Assembly: GCA_020850595.1 (NCBI GenBank)
Contig: JADZEK010000031.1
Location: forward strand, 1-64,000
Reading direction: 5' to 3'
Length of the DNA: 64,000 nt
DNA from: Anaerolineales bacterium
GTDB taxonomy: Bacteria; Chloroflexota; Anaerolineae; Anaerolineales; UBA6663
Shown in pieces: positions 1-7,927 of this stretch. The position numbers were made by a program, and so were the translations under genes. The notes under the pieces are model-generated. The model worked only from the letters and a program-made list of their open reading frames with translations. It did no database searches and had not been told where the DNA came from. Each line of letters opens with the position of its first letter. The stretch's first letter is position 1.

Positions 1-1456
1 CTAGACTTTATCCGTTCACGCCTGTCAGGGCGTGTAACACAAGGCTGAAAGCAGCCGATTTTGGATGCTGGCTGTCAATTTATGGTTGTCCGAGTGCGAA
101 CCCGCTATCGAAAAACATGCCTGCTGCCAGATTTGCTGGCGCACCAGCGCCAGGGCGTCGCTGAAGGTCGGCTGAGACTTGTGATACCAGGCCGCCTGAC
201 GGATGGGCAACTTGCGCCGCTTGGCATGCTTGTGTGCCAGCAGCGTCACCAGCGAGAACAGCGCCAGCAAAGTCGGCGTAGTGCGCACGATCGCCAGGTC
301 CGACCACTGGCGTTGGGTCTCGACACCCAAATGTTCGCGCACTTCATGGAAAGTCACTTCCAGTTGCCAGCGCAAGACGAACCACTTAATCATTTGCACG
401 GGCGTCACCTTCAGATCCGTCGACAGCAGGGCCTGGGTCTTGAACTTGCCTTTCGGATCGCGGATGAGGACCCACCGAATGGGCAAAGGCGGCTGACCGG
501 AGTGATACCAGACGGCAGTGTCCGAGACGATCTCCACCATGCGCCGCCCTTGACCATACCAGTCAGGGAGCACGACCCGCTTCCATTTCGTTTTGGTGTT
601 CTGCGCGACCTGCTCCAAGGTGGACAGGCGCTTGCCTTTCAAGCGCGGCCGGCCGCGTTGACCCGGACGCCGTTTGGGCGCCGGCGCATACAAGGCCGCG
701 TCCAAGCGGAAGCGCACGATCAGGCAGAGTTGCCCGGGCAACTGCGACAACTGAAACAGCCACAAAATCGCCGCAAAACTACTGTCGGCGACAATGACCA
801 GTTGGCGGTCGGGCAACCAGCGTCGCAGCTGCATCACCATTTGGCGGCCCCAATCGGTCAGCTTCTTGTGCGCGCGGGCCTTCTTCTGATAATAGCGTTC
901 CGACGGCGCCAAACAGGTCAAGAAGGGCAAGGCCCAGGTGCGCTTCGCCCAGGGGATCGGCGCCAACAGCATCAAGCTTAACCAGCGCAGCCCGCTGGCC
1001 TTGACGAAGTGACCATGACTGGAGCGCACTGGATCACGATAGATGCCTTTGGCCTTGATCTTGGCTCCGCGTCGGCGTTCAATCGTATCGTCCAAGCCGC
1101 AGATGATCGGCCCGTTAGGCGCGAACGCCTGCACCAGTATCTTCAGCAAGGTGCGGCTCAGCGCCCAACTCGACCAGGCCGCCCGATTGAGCACCCGATG
1201 GTAGGTCTGAAACTGGCGCTCCTCACTCAGACCCATCATCCGCAACACCGCCGCGACCGTGCGGCGGCCCGGCGCCAAGATCGCGCCGAGCAGCAGCGCT
1301 TGGGCGTGCTGCCAGACCAAGTTGGAAAAGTGCGGTGCAAAGATCTGAAGCAGGGTAAGATAGTCGTTGGGCAGGGTCGGCATCGGCAATCCTCTTGGCT
1401 GAGGGTTGCCGTAGCTTACCCTGCTCTTGCGCATCAGGCGAATGGATAAAGTCCAG
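1..1456 (-). mobile_element. Insertion sequence, IS701-like, with terminal inverted repeats
   Basis: Both ends carry the same imperfect inverted repeat. The left end reads ACTTTATCCGTTC from base 5, and the complement of the right end reads ACTTTATCCATTC ending at 1452. Outside them lie CTAG on the left and CCAG on the right. CTAG fits the YTAR 4-bp target duplicated by IS701-family elements, and CCAG could be a decayed copy. The single transposase gene fills the element. The left end coincides with the window edge, so the true left boundary cannot be confirmed. The family assignment is inferred from the transposase type and the YTAR-like target. Confidence 0.8.
25..1383 (-). CDS. DDE transposase (DDE_5 / IS701-like)
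   Basis: This 452-residue transposase should catalyse cut-and-paste movement of the element that contains it. The start chosen is the ATG at 1383 (MPTLPNDY); the longer ORF start lies beyond the terminal inverted repeat and would place its first codons outside the element. The acidic triad can be placed as D in ICGLDDT, D in LVIVADSSF and E in LEVTFHEVREHLG, the last being the usual form in DDE_5 proteins (PF13546). The protein is basic through the middle (RRPGQRGRPRLKGKR), as expected for DNA binding. Reading frame and length look intact, so the element may be active. The superfamily call is firm; assignment to IS701 rather than another DDE_5 group is moderate. Confidence 0.85.
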   Translation of the reverse strand: MPTLPNDYLTLLQIFAPHFSNLVWQHAQALLLGAILAPGRRTVAAVLRMMGLSEERQFQTYHRVLNRAAWSSWALSRTLLKILVQAFAPNGPIICGLDDTIERRRGAKIKAKGIYRDPVRSSHGHFVKASGLRWLSLMLLAPIPWAKRTWALPFLTCLAPSERYYQKKARAHKKLTDWGRQMVMQLRRWLPDRQLVIVADSSFAAILWLFQLSQLPGQLCLIVRFRLDAALYAPAPKRRPGQRGRPRLKGKRLSTLEQVAQNTKTKWKRVVLPDWYGQGRRMVEIVSDTAVWYHSGQPPLPIRWVLIRDPKGKFKTQALLSTDLKVTPVQMIKWFVLRWQLEVTFHEVREHLGVETQRQWSDLAIVRTTPTLLALFSLVTLLAHKHAKRRKLPIRQAAWYHKSQPTFSDALALVRQQIWQQACFSIAGSHSDNHKLTASIQNRLLSALCYTP

Positions 1457-1503
1457 TTCAGGGTTGATACAAATATGTCACTCGAACACATTGGAACTTT
1501 GCC

Positions 1504-2091
1504 GTGAGTATTGGCGTATCCAAAAAGACTGGTGGCACACGTCGAGCTCTTTTGGTTTGGGGACTTGTGTTACTGTGCCCGGGTCTGTGCCTATTTCTGT
1601 ATTGGCAAAGGATTGCCCAACCACAGCGGTTAACTGAGCTTTACGGCGATGAGTATGTCTCTGTTGTTGGCGCTTTTGAAATGGTAGACGGGAGTTTGGA
1701 AGCACAGCTAAATCCCGACCTTATTCTCTCTGTTGCGACTGAGGAGTACCTGGCACTATACCGCAGCTCATCGACTCCACTCACCTGTGCTCAATGTGAT
1801 CAATTCTGGGTTACCACCTCAGCCATTGCCAGCAACATCTGTGTGCTAGAACGATCATCCTCTAGGAGCGTGGTCAGGGCGACTGTGACACGACGCGGCT
1901 ATTTGGTAGACGCCAAAACGTATCAACCGAAGCAGTCGGAACGTCAAGACTCGGATAGATCTACCTATCACTTGGTTATGCAGGAAGGCTACTGGAAGGT
2001 GGCAAGCCTGAGCGATTACGCCGTATTTTCTGAGGGATCAGCCGACCCGTTGCGATTAGAAAGTTTTATCCAAGAATTGGGTTGCCATTAG
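1504..2091 (+). CDS. Membrane-anchored hypothetical protein
   Basis: Not recognised as a characterised family. The 195-residue product begins at a GTG with no clear ribosome-binding site. It has a positively charged start, one hydrophobic segment at about residues 14-33 (ALLVWGLVLLCPGLCLFLYW) and a soluble remainder predicted outside the membrane. The C-terminal half (VVRATVTRRGYLV, then YHLVMQEGYWKVASL) has the strand pattern of NTF2-like/DUF4101 (IMS-type) domains, a weak resemblance only. Two cysteines form a CAQC motif near residue 93. Base composition is clearly less GC-rich than the surrounding genes, and it lies between the insertion sequence and the recombinases, so acquisition by transfer is plausible. 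Confidence 0.55.
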   Translation: MSIGVSKKTGGTRRALLVWGLVLLCPGLCLFLYWQRIAQPQRLTELYGDEYVSVVGAFEMVDGSLEAQLNPDLILSVATEEYLALYRSSSTPLTCAQCDQFWVTTSAIASNICVLERSSSRSVVRATVTRRGYLVDAKTYQPKQSERQDSDRSTYHLVMQEGYWKVASLSDYAVFSEGSADPLRLESFIQELGCH

Positions 2092-2195
2092 CGCTCGAGA
2101 AGCATGATTCGTCGCATTCACAGGGCATGGGGCCGCAGAACTTCTTGCTAACGGTGAGTTTGTCGCATTGTAGACAGCGCAACGGAGAAAGCAGG

Positions 2196-2225
2196 CGGGC
2201 AGGACCTCGTGGGAAGTCCTGCCCG
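2196..2225. terminator. Perfect hairpin downstream of the recombinase pair
   Basis: CGGGCAGGAC and GTCCTGCCCG form a perfect 10-bp stem around a 10-base loop. It lies about 90 bases past the stop of the minus-strand recombinase gene. There is no T-run on either side, so it is a weak candidate for an intrinsic terminator. It could instead be a recombinase-related site or a remnant palindrome. Confidence 0.4.
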
Positions 2226-2312
2226 GTCGCGCTGTCGCCGTGCGGCGCTCAGGTTGCGCTCCCGCAGAGCCCTACGCGCAGCGTCCGCAGCGGCGGAAAA
2301 AGTGTAGCACAG

Positions 2313-3833
2313 CTACGGCGAAGCGGACTGGCCGTCCAGTATCTGGCGCAGCTGTTGCACCAGTTCCAAGCGCGCCGGCTGGCGCAGTTGGGGCTTGGCC
2401 AATTGCTGTGCCAGCTTCAACAGCTCGGCGCGCGTCTGTGTGTCACTTGGCCTGGGGGTGCAGGATAGGTCGTTCTCGATGCGGGCCATGGCCGAGTAGT
2501 AGTCGGTGGCCACCGTGTGATCGTGGACGCGGGCATAGATCAGCGTCGAACTGAGGTCGCGATGCCCCAGCAGCTTTTGGATGGACGTCACCGGGCAGCC
2601 GGCGTTGACGAGTTGGGTGCCGAAGGTGTGGCGCAGCATGTGCGGGCTGACCTTGACCCCGGCCCGCTCGCCGGCGGAGCGAATTCGGCTGCGCAGCAAG
2701 TCTTTTTCCACTGGTTCGGCCCGGTACAGAAAGACGTAGTCACTCGGCCCTGGCCCGCGCACGGCCAGGTAGGCCTGCAACGCCGAAACCGCGGAATCAG
2801 CCAGGAAAACGGCTCGATCCTTGCGCCCCTTGCCTTGCCGCACCATAAGCTTGCGCATGGGCAAGTCCAGGTCGTCTCGCCGCAGCTCTTCGACTTCGCC
2901 GAGGCGCAGGCCGCCCTGCCACATCACGTAGAAGGCCGCCCGATCCAACAGCGCATCCCGGCGCTGGGCGGCGGTCGGCGCTTGCGCGACATGCGCCTCG
3001 ACCACGGCGCGCAGCTTGACGATTTGTTCGTCCGTCAGGAAGCGGGGCAGGGCCGCCGGTTCCTTCAGCGCCGGTACGCGCAGCAACGCGCGCGGCACGT
3101 TCCAGTCCTGCTCTTGCAGGAACAGCATCAGGCCCTGGAAGGCGCGCAGGTCCTGGTTGATGCTCTTGGGGCTGTAGGCCGCGGCCAAGCGGTCGTCAGT
3201 ATAGTCAAACAGGTGCTGGCGCCGTACATCCGCCAGGCTGGTAATCGGATAGTGCGTCAGCACCCAACGCCACAGACGCGTCTGGTTGCTCCAAAAGTTG
3301 CGGATGGCCTCGCCCAAGCGGGCCGGCCGCCAGCTAGCCTGACGCAAATGCTGGTAGCGGGTGAGCGCCTCGATCAGCCAGGCCGGCAGGCCGGCTTGAT
3401 AGCGGCTCAGGTCCGGTTCGCGAAAGACGATCTGGCGCTGCCCGCGCTGCTGGTGGAGGAAGTGGCGAAACTTCTCCAGCGCGTTGTGCCGGATCTTGGT
3501 CGAAATGGCGCTCAGGCGCCGAGTGTGAATGTAGTCGAGGGCGCGCTGCAGATCCGTCTCAAGGTCCCATTCGGCCACCGGCTTGAGCGAAAGCCCAAGG
3601 GCGTAACCGGCAGTGGGCACGTAGATTTGATCGACCATCAGCGGGCCCGTGCCGCCGTCCAACAGCCAGGCGCGATAATCGTCCAGCAGGGCGATGTTCT
3701 CCTTGGGCCAGTCCGCGCTGTAACACGGGGTCGGGCGGTCGGGTGCTGTGCAGCGTTTACGGGCATGCTTGAGCGCATAATCGAAGCGAGCGGCGGCCGA
3801 ATCGGGACGGGTCATGGCAGCGGGCGCGGTCAT
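2313..3833 (-). CDS. Tyrosine recombinase with long N-terminal region
   Basis: Site-specific recombinase of the phage-integrase family, 506 residues from the ATG at 3833. The C-terminal catalytic domain shows the first Arg in GGLRLGEVEEL, Lys in GKGRKDR, the HMLRHTFGTQ box, LLGHRDLSS and the nucleophile Tyr in TLIYARVHD. A SAM-like core-binding domain lies roughly at residues 160-270, and about 150 extra residues precede it. That is longer than XerC/D (about 300). The annotated ORF extends 152 codons further upstream, but that part overlaps the next recombinase in another frame. The start overlaps the stop of the upstream recombinase (ATGA), so the two are translationally coupled. A short-plus-long pair resembles TnpA/TnpB of Tn554, but no TnpC-like gene was seen. 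Confidence 0.85.
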   Translation of the reverse strand: MTAPAAMTRPDSAAARFDYALKHARKRCTAPDRPTPCYSADWPKENIALLDDYRAWLLDGGTGPLMVDQIYVPTAGYALGLSLKPVAEWDLETDLQRALDYIHTRRLSAISTKIRHNALEKFRHFLHQQRGQRQIVFREPDLSRYQAGLPAWLIEALTRYQHLRQASWRPARLGEAIRNFWSNQTRLWRWVLTHYPITSLADVRRQHLFDYTDDRLAAAYSPKSINQDLRAFQGLMLFLQEQDWNVPRALLRVPALKEPAALPRFLTDEQIVKLRAVVEAHVAQAPTAAQRRDALLDRAAFYVMWQGGLRLGEVEELRRDDLDLPMRKLMVRQGKGRKDRAVFLADSAVSALQAYLAVRGPGPSDYVFLYRAEPVEKDLLRSRIRSAGERAGVKVSPHMLRHTFGTQLVNAGCPVTSIQKLLGHRDLSSTLIYARVHDHTVATDYYSAMARIENDLSCTPRPSDTQTRAELLKLAQQLAKPQLRQPARLELVQQLRQILDGQSASP

Positions 3834-4690
3834 CGCCAGCCCTCCAGCTTCTCGCTCGCGGCGAAGTAATCCGCCTGGATGGCGTGGTCGTTGGCGGCCA
3901 CATAGGTTTGGGTGGTCTCCAGCCAGGCATGGCCCAGCAGTTTCTGGATGCTGGTCACCGGTACGTCGACGCTCACCAGGTCGTTGGCGAAGGTATGGCG
4001 CAAGCGGTGCGCACTGAGGGTCACGCCGGCCTGCCGGCGATAGAGCATGAGGCGCTTGTGGATCGCAGTGGTGGAGAGTCCATCGCCCAGATAGCTGAGG
4101 AAGACAAAGGCGCTGGCAACGGACGGGCGCTCGGCCAGGTAAGCGCGCAAGGCCCGTTCTGCTTGCGGCGAGAGGTAAGCCGAACGCTCCTTGCTGCCCT
4201 TGCCGCGCACCACCAGGCGCGGATGTTCTTCCTGCAAGTATAGGTCCGTGAGGCGCAGGCCGGCCACTTCGGCAATGCGGAGCCCGCACCTTAACATCAG
4301 CATAAACATCGCCCGGTCGCGCGCCTCGTCGATCACCGCAAAGAACTGGTCGAGTTGATCATGTTGCACGGGGCGCGGCAAGCGCTGTGGCTCGCGCAGC
4401 CAGTGCCGACGCGGCAACACCGGGCAGATGAGGCTCGGCGCTTCGTCCGCGAGGAAGGTGTACAGGGCGAGGATGGAGGCGAGGCGGCGGTTGATGGTGC
4501 TCGGCCCCATGCCGCGCGCCGCCTGCTGCACGATGAATTGATCTACCTCGTGGAGGGTAACCTCGCCGGGCGGCCGGTCGCCCACCAGGGCCGCGAACTG
4601 CTTGAGGTCATACTGATAGTCGCGCCAGGTACGAGCGGCGCTGTTGCGGCGGCGGATCCAGTTGATGAAGCGGTCGATCTCGGTTAGCAT
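3830..4690 (-). CDS. Tyrosine recombinase, XerC/D-like
   Basis: Compact 286-residue tyrosine recombinase with a core-binding domain (residues 1-90) and a catalytic domain. The catalytic residues are visible: Arg in LRCGLRIAEVAGL, Lys in GKGSKERSAYL, the HRLRHTFAND box, LLGHAWLETTQ and Tyr in TQTYVAAND. Length matches Xer proteins, but its coupling to a second recombinase argues for a mobile-element role rather than chromosome dimer resolution. The ATG at 4690 has an AGGAGG ribosome-binding site seven bases upstream on the minus strand, better than most genes here. Together with the downstream gene it forms a two-recombinase operon next to an insertion sequence. Confidence 0.88.
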   Translation of the reverse strand: MLTEIDRFINWIRRRNSAARTWRDYQYDLKQFAALVGDRPPGEVTLHEVDQFIVQQAARGMGPSTINRRLASILALYTFLADEAPSLICPVLPRRHWLREPQRLPRPVQHDQLDQFFAVIDEARDRAMFMLMLRCGLRIAEVAGLRLTDLYLQEEHPRLVVRGKGSKERSAYLSPQAERALRAYLAERPSVASAFVFLSYLGDGLSTTAIHKRLMLYRRQAGVTLSAHRLRHTFANDLVSVDVPVTSIQKLLGHAWLETTQTYVAANDHAIQADYFAASEKLEGWR

Positions 4691-4859
4691 GACAAAGCCT
4701 CCTGTGAAAGCGGGTGGGTTGGAGTGGCATCCACCATTCTACTTTCCAGGAGGCGCACGTCACCCGCCTGGGAAGCCCTGGCCGCCTTTAAGGTTGGTTA
4801 AGATAAGTGATCAGGCGTGGGACGGTTTGTGACGCGCGATACGTGGAAAGGGTTTGCCT

Positions 4860-5684
4860 CTACCCGACTATCAAAATCCAGAAGGCCACAGCGACCAGGC
4901 CGCCGGCTAAGGAACTGAGGAAGTTGACCCAGTCGTTGTCGAGCCAGGGCCAGCCACGGAGGCGGCGGGTGGGCGCGCCGCAGCGGTGGCGAGGGTGGCG
5001 CTCGGTCGCTTGAGCGCAGGCGTCGCAGAAGTAGCCGGCCTGGAGGGTGGCGCCGAGGAGCGAGTCGGCCAGCGCGCCGAGCAGGCCCGAGAACGCCCCA
5101 ATGAGCAGCAGTTGCATAGCGGCTAACGCGCCCTGCCCCTGGGCGAGGTGGAAGGCGGCAGCGACAAGGCCGATGAGGGCCGCGCCACCCAGGGCGGCGC
5201 TGACGCCGACAAGGGTCAGGCCGCCAGACGTTCCGACCGGGACGACGCGGCCGGTGGTGATGAGGCGCGGCGGGCGCAGGCTGAGGACGCCCAACTCGGT
5301 GGCCCAGGTGTCGGCATTGACGGTGGCGATGACGCCCACGAAGAGCGGCCACCAGAGCGGGTGCGGCCAGAGGGCGTGCGCGAGGGCGATGAGCGCGGCC
5401 GCGCCGCCGTTGGCGAGGGTCTGCGCCAGGTCGCGGCGGCTGCCCTTGCTGAACTTCTCGGCCAGCGCCTCTTTGCGGACGGCCTTGTAGTGCGAGAGCG
5501 CGCTGGACGAGACAAAGAAGACCACCAGTAGCGTAGCCCAGGCCCAACCCCCAAACCCCACAATGGCCGTGCCGACCAGCACCGCGCCCAGCACGCCGGA
5601 ACGCGCCAGCGAGCCGCGGCGATAGCCCAGCCAGCCGATGGCGGCGGCGAGGAGCAAACCAAGCAGCAGGCGCGAGATGCTCAC
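4860..5684 (-). CDS. DUF92 family integral membrane protein
   Basis: DUF92 (PF01940) membrane protein of about 274 residues with roughly six hydrophobic segments. Family hallmarks are present: NADTWATELG, VPVGTSGG, GALADSLLGATLQ, and the cysteine cluster CDAC...RCG near the C-terminus seen in many bacterial members. The plant DUF92 protein VTE6 is a phytyl-phosphate kinase, so a CTP- or prenyl-phosphate-linked role is possible but not shown. The GTG at 5684 was chosen because it follows the stop of the upstream gene by four bases, whereas the longer ORF start would overlap that gene by 86 bases. It is the last gene of a three-gene membrane-protein run. Confidence 0.8.
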   Translation of the reverse strand: MSISRLLLGLLLAAAIGWLGYRRGSLARSGVLGAVLVGTAIVGFGGWAWATLLVVFFVSSSALSHYKAVRKEALAEKFSKGSRRDLAQTLANGGAAALIALAHALWPHPLWWPLFVGVIATVNADTWATELGVLSLRPPRLITTGRVVPVGTSGGLTLVGVSAALGGAALIGLVAAAFHLAQGQGALAAMQLLLIGAFSGLLGALADSLLGATLQAGYFCDACAQATERHPRHRCGAPTRRLRGWPWLDNDWVNFLSSLAGGLVAVAFWILIVG

Positions 5685-5688
5685 GCGA

Positions 5689-6759
5689 TCAGCGCACCAG
5701 CCCGCTGAGGAGCACATTGAGACCGAGCGGCACGACGACCGGCAGCGAGATGGTGATGACCAGCCGGGAGACAAACCACAGGTTCAGCGGCCACTCGGCC
5801 AGCCCGGCGCGCAGACGGTAGAGCTTGCGATAGGCGCGCAGCCGGTGGGCTGCTTGAGCCAGCAGCGTAGCGTGCCGCAGGTCATCGAGCAACTGGCCGT
5901 ATTCGGCCTCGAACAGGGCGGCAATGTCGCCCAGCAGCCGTTGCTTGACGGCGACCATTTGGCGATGCGCGGCCAGCAGCGGCCAGGCGACGAGCAGGGC
6001 CGCCAGGCCAAGATAGAGCAGCACCAGCGGGTAGAGCAGCGTCCCGGGCACGATCACCGCCGGCCCAGTGCGCAGCAACATGAAGCCCAAGAACAGCCCG
6101 GCCACAGCGGCTTCATAGGCCGCGGCATAGACATACCGGCCCAGCCGGCTGAGGCCGCCCGCGCCGTCGGGGTGCCGCGGTACGATCTGCAAGGGCACGC
6201 GAGCCAGCACGCGGCTGAGCGCCCGGCCGGCGTGCAACTGGCGGAGGCCGACCATCACGACCATGTAGAACGTCGGCCACCAGAGGAGCTGCTGAGCGGC
6301 CATCAGCACCCAGTTGTAAGACAGCCAGGTGAGGCCAAAGCGCGCCTGGTTCACCAGCAGGTTAGCCAGGCTGATAATGGTGGCGGCCTCGGCCGCCAGG
6401 GGTGGGCCTAGACGAGCCGAAAGCTGGGGCCGGGTGTCGCGCAGGGCCGTTGTCATGGCGGCCGGGTCTTGGGCGCACGCCACCAGGTCGCGATAAGTTT
6501 GTTCTAGCGCGCCAACCTGCCAGGCGTAGTAGGCCCACACAGCCGGCGTCACGAGCAAGAGCACGCCCAGGTACGCGGGGTCGGCGAGGGCCGGCGTCAC
6601 GCCGGGGCGCTCGAGCAGCACCCCAAAGGCCGCCGCCAGCAGCAGAAAGAGCACCGCCAGGCCAAGCGCCGCCAGGCCGGTGCGCCGCGGCGTGAGTTGC
6701 CCCCGGCGGCGCAGCCAGGCGGCCAGGGGATCACCGTGGAGCAAGTCAACGTCAGGCAT
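5689..6759 (-). CDS. Multi-pass membrane protein, paralogue of the adjacent upstream gene
   Basis: Not a recognised family. The 356-residue product has an N-terminal cytoplasmic stretch (MPDVDLLHGDPLAAWLRRRG) and about seven hydrophobic segments. Between them lies a soluble block with PRHPDGAGGLSRLGRY and AHRQMVAVKQRLLGDIAALF. The gene immediately upstream has exactly the same length and the same landmarks (PDPLAAWLR-like start, HPDxAGGL, AHRQM, LLxDI), so the two arose by tandem duplication and have since diverged strongly. The start follows the stop of the upstream gene by one base. Conservation of polar motifs between the copies suggests those positions matter, but no catalytic signature is recognised. 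Confidence 0.7.
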   Translation of the reverse strand: MPDVDLLHGDPLAAWLRRRGQLTPRRTGLAALGLAVLFLLLAAAFGVLLERPGVTPALADPAYLGVLLLVTPAVWAYYAWQVGALEQTYRDLVACAQDPAAMTTALRDTRPQLSARLGPPLAAEAATIISLANLLVNQARFGLTWLSYNWVLMAAQQLLWWPTFYMVVMVGLRQLHAGRALSRVLARVPLQIVPRHPDGAGGLSRLGRYVYAAAYEAAVAGLFLGFMLLRTGPAVIVPGTLLYPLVLLYLGLAALLVAWPLLAAHRQMVAVKQRLLGDIAALFEAEYGQLLDDLRHATLLAQAAHRLRAYRKLYRLRAGLAEWPLNLWFVSRLVITISLPVVVPLGLNVLLSGLVR

Positions 6760-6760
6760 C

Positions 6761-7831
6761 TCAGCGCATCAGGACGTTGATGACCGCATCCACCGCAGCG
6801 GGCAACACGATGGGAAGGAGAATCACTCCAGCGAAGCGCCGGAGGGTCTCGGCGTCGAAGGGCCACACGGGGGCGGCCTCCGCCAGCGCGTAGAAGTCTT
6901 CGAGCGCTTCGAGATGCTCCATGGAAGCCTCGGCGGTTTCGCGGCGGGCGAGCCGGGTCATCAACTCGTGACCGTGGCGGTTAAGCTCGACGACGATGTC
7001 GCTCAACAAGGCCGTGCGCGCAGCCGCCATCTGGCGATGCGCTTCGACGAGGGGCAGAAAGAAGGCCGCGACGCCGCCCACCATCCAAACGGCCACCTCT
7101 ACGCCGAACTCAGGCCCGAGGGACGCGCCGCCCTGCCGCGCACCAATAGATTGCAGGCTCAACACCAGCCCGACCAGCATGACCAGCCCGGCGGAGTGCA
7201 ACGCGAAGCGGCCCATGATCCACAGGCCGCCGGCGCGGTCGGGGTGGAGCGGGTTGAGTTGGACCACTGCCTGCTGGAAGAGGCGATTGAGGTTGAGGAT
7301 CAAGATCAACTGGCGGACGAGACACATGAGGAGCACATAGATGGTCAGGCAGCGGATCAGCAAGCGCAGGGCCGCGACCACCCAGACGAGCAGCCCGGCC
7401 GCAGGCCCCGCCGCCGGCAGCACGCGCAGAGCCAGCGCCGCCGTGAAGACCAGCGTCAGGGCCAGCACCAGCCCGGTCCACCAGCGTACCTGGTGCTCAT
7501 CGGCCAGGAGGGCGGCCATGCGGGCGGGCGCACCGTCCGCTTCGCTGACACGCGCCAACAGGCCTTGATAGAGCGCCAACATCGCCGAGGGCTGCCAGGC
7601 ATACCAGCCCAAGATGAGGGGAACCAGCACGAGCATGACGAGCAGCGTGGGCCAGTCGGCCAGGCTGGCCGCCAGGACGCCGTTGATTTGGGGCAAGATG
7701 AGCGTGTAGAGCGCGCCTAGGGCAAGCCCAACAGCAGCAAAGAGGAGCGGATGGAGATAGGACCGCAGCCACGCGGCGAGGGGGTCGGTCGCGGTGATGG
7801 CCTGCAAGTTGAGCCGGATGGGGTCAGGCAT
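6761..7831 (-). CDS. Multi-pass membrane protein, paralogue of the adjacent downstream gene
   Basis: A 356-residue membrane protein of unknown function. The N-terminal ATDPLAAWLRSYL precedes hydrophobic segments at about residues 28-50, 65-82, 115-135, 145-165, 210-230 and 245-265. It shares with its neighbour the motifs NPLHPDRAGGLWIMGR and AHRQMAAARTALLSDIVVEL and a C-terminal hydrophobic segment ending in a terminal Arg. It is probably the first gene of a unit continuing through the second paralogue to the DUF92 gene. The divergence is too great for a recent duplication. Confidence 0.7.
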   Translation of the reverse strand: MPDPIRLNLQAITATDPLAAWLRSYLHPLLFAAVGLALGALYTLILPQINGVLAASLADWPTLLVMLVLVPLILGWYAWQPSAMLALYQGLLARVSEADGAPARMAALLADEHQVRWWTGLVLALTLVFTAALALRVLPAAGPAAGLLVWVVAALRLLIRCLTIYVLLMCLVRQLILILNLNRLFQQAVVQLNPLHPDRAGGLWIMGRFALHSAGLVMLVGLVLSLQSIGARQGGASLGPEFGVEVAVWMVGGVAAFFLPLVEAHRQMAAARTALLSDIVVELNRHGHELMTRLARRETAEASMEHLEALEDFYALAEAAPVWPFDAETLRRFAGVILLPIVLPAAVDAVINVLMR

Positions 7832-7927
7832 GGGTTGTCCGCGCCAGTCAGGCGGCCAAGCGGCGGTGTGGGTGGGGCGCGAAAAGTATACTCCTGTCTG
7901 GCGGGCGGGGGGGCCGGCCCGCGGCGC

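Noticed and set aside
61-981. 306-residue plus-strand ORF in the insertion sequence
   Set aside because: It is the reverse frame of the transposase; Arg/Gln-rich composition is an artefact.
2517-3869. 450-residue plus-strand ORF
   Set aside because: Opposite the tyrosine recombinase gene; no motif and no ribosome-binding site.
4798-5547. 249-residue minus-strand ORF
   Set aside because: An out-of-frame Arg/Pro-rich shadow of the DUF92 gene.
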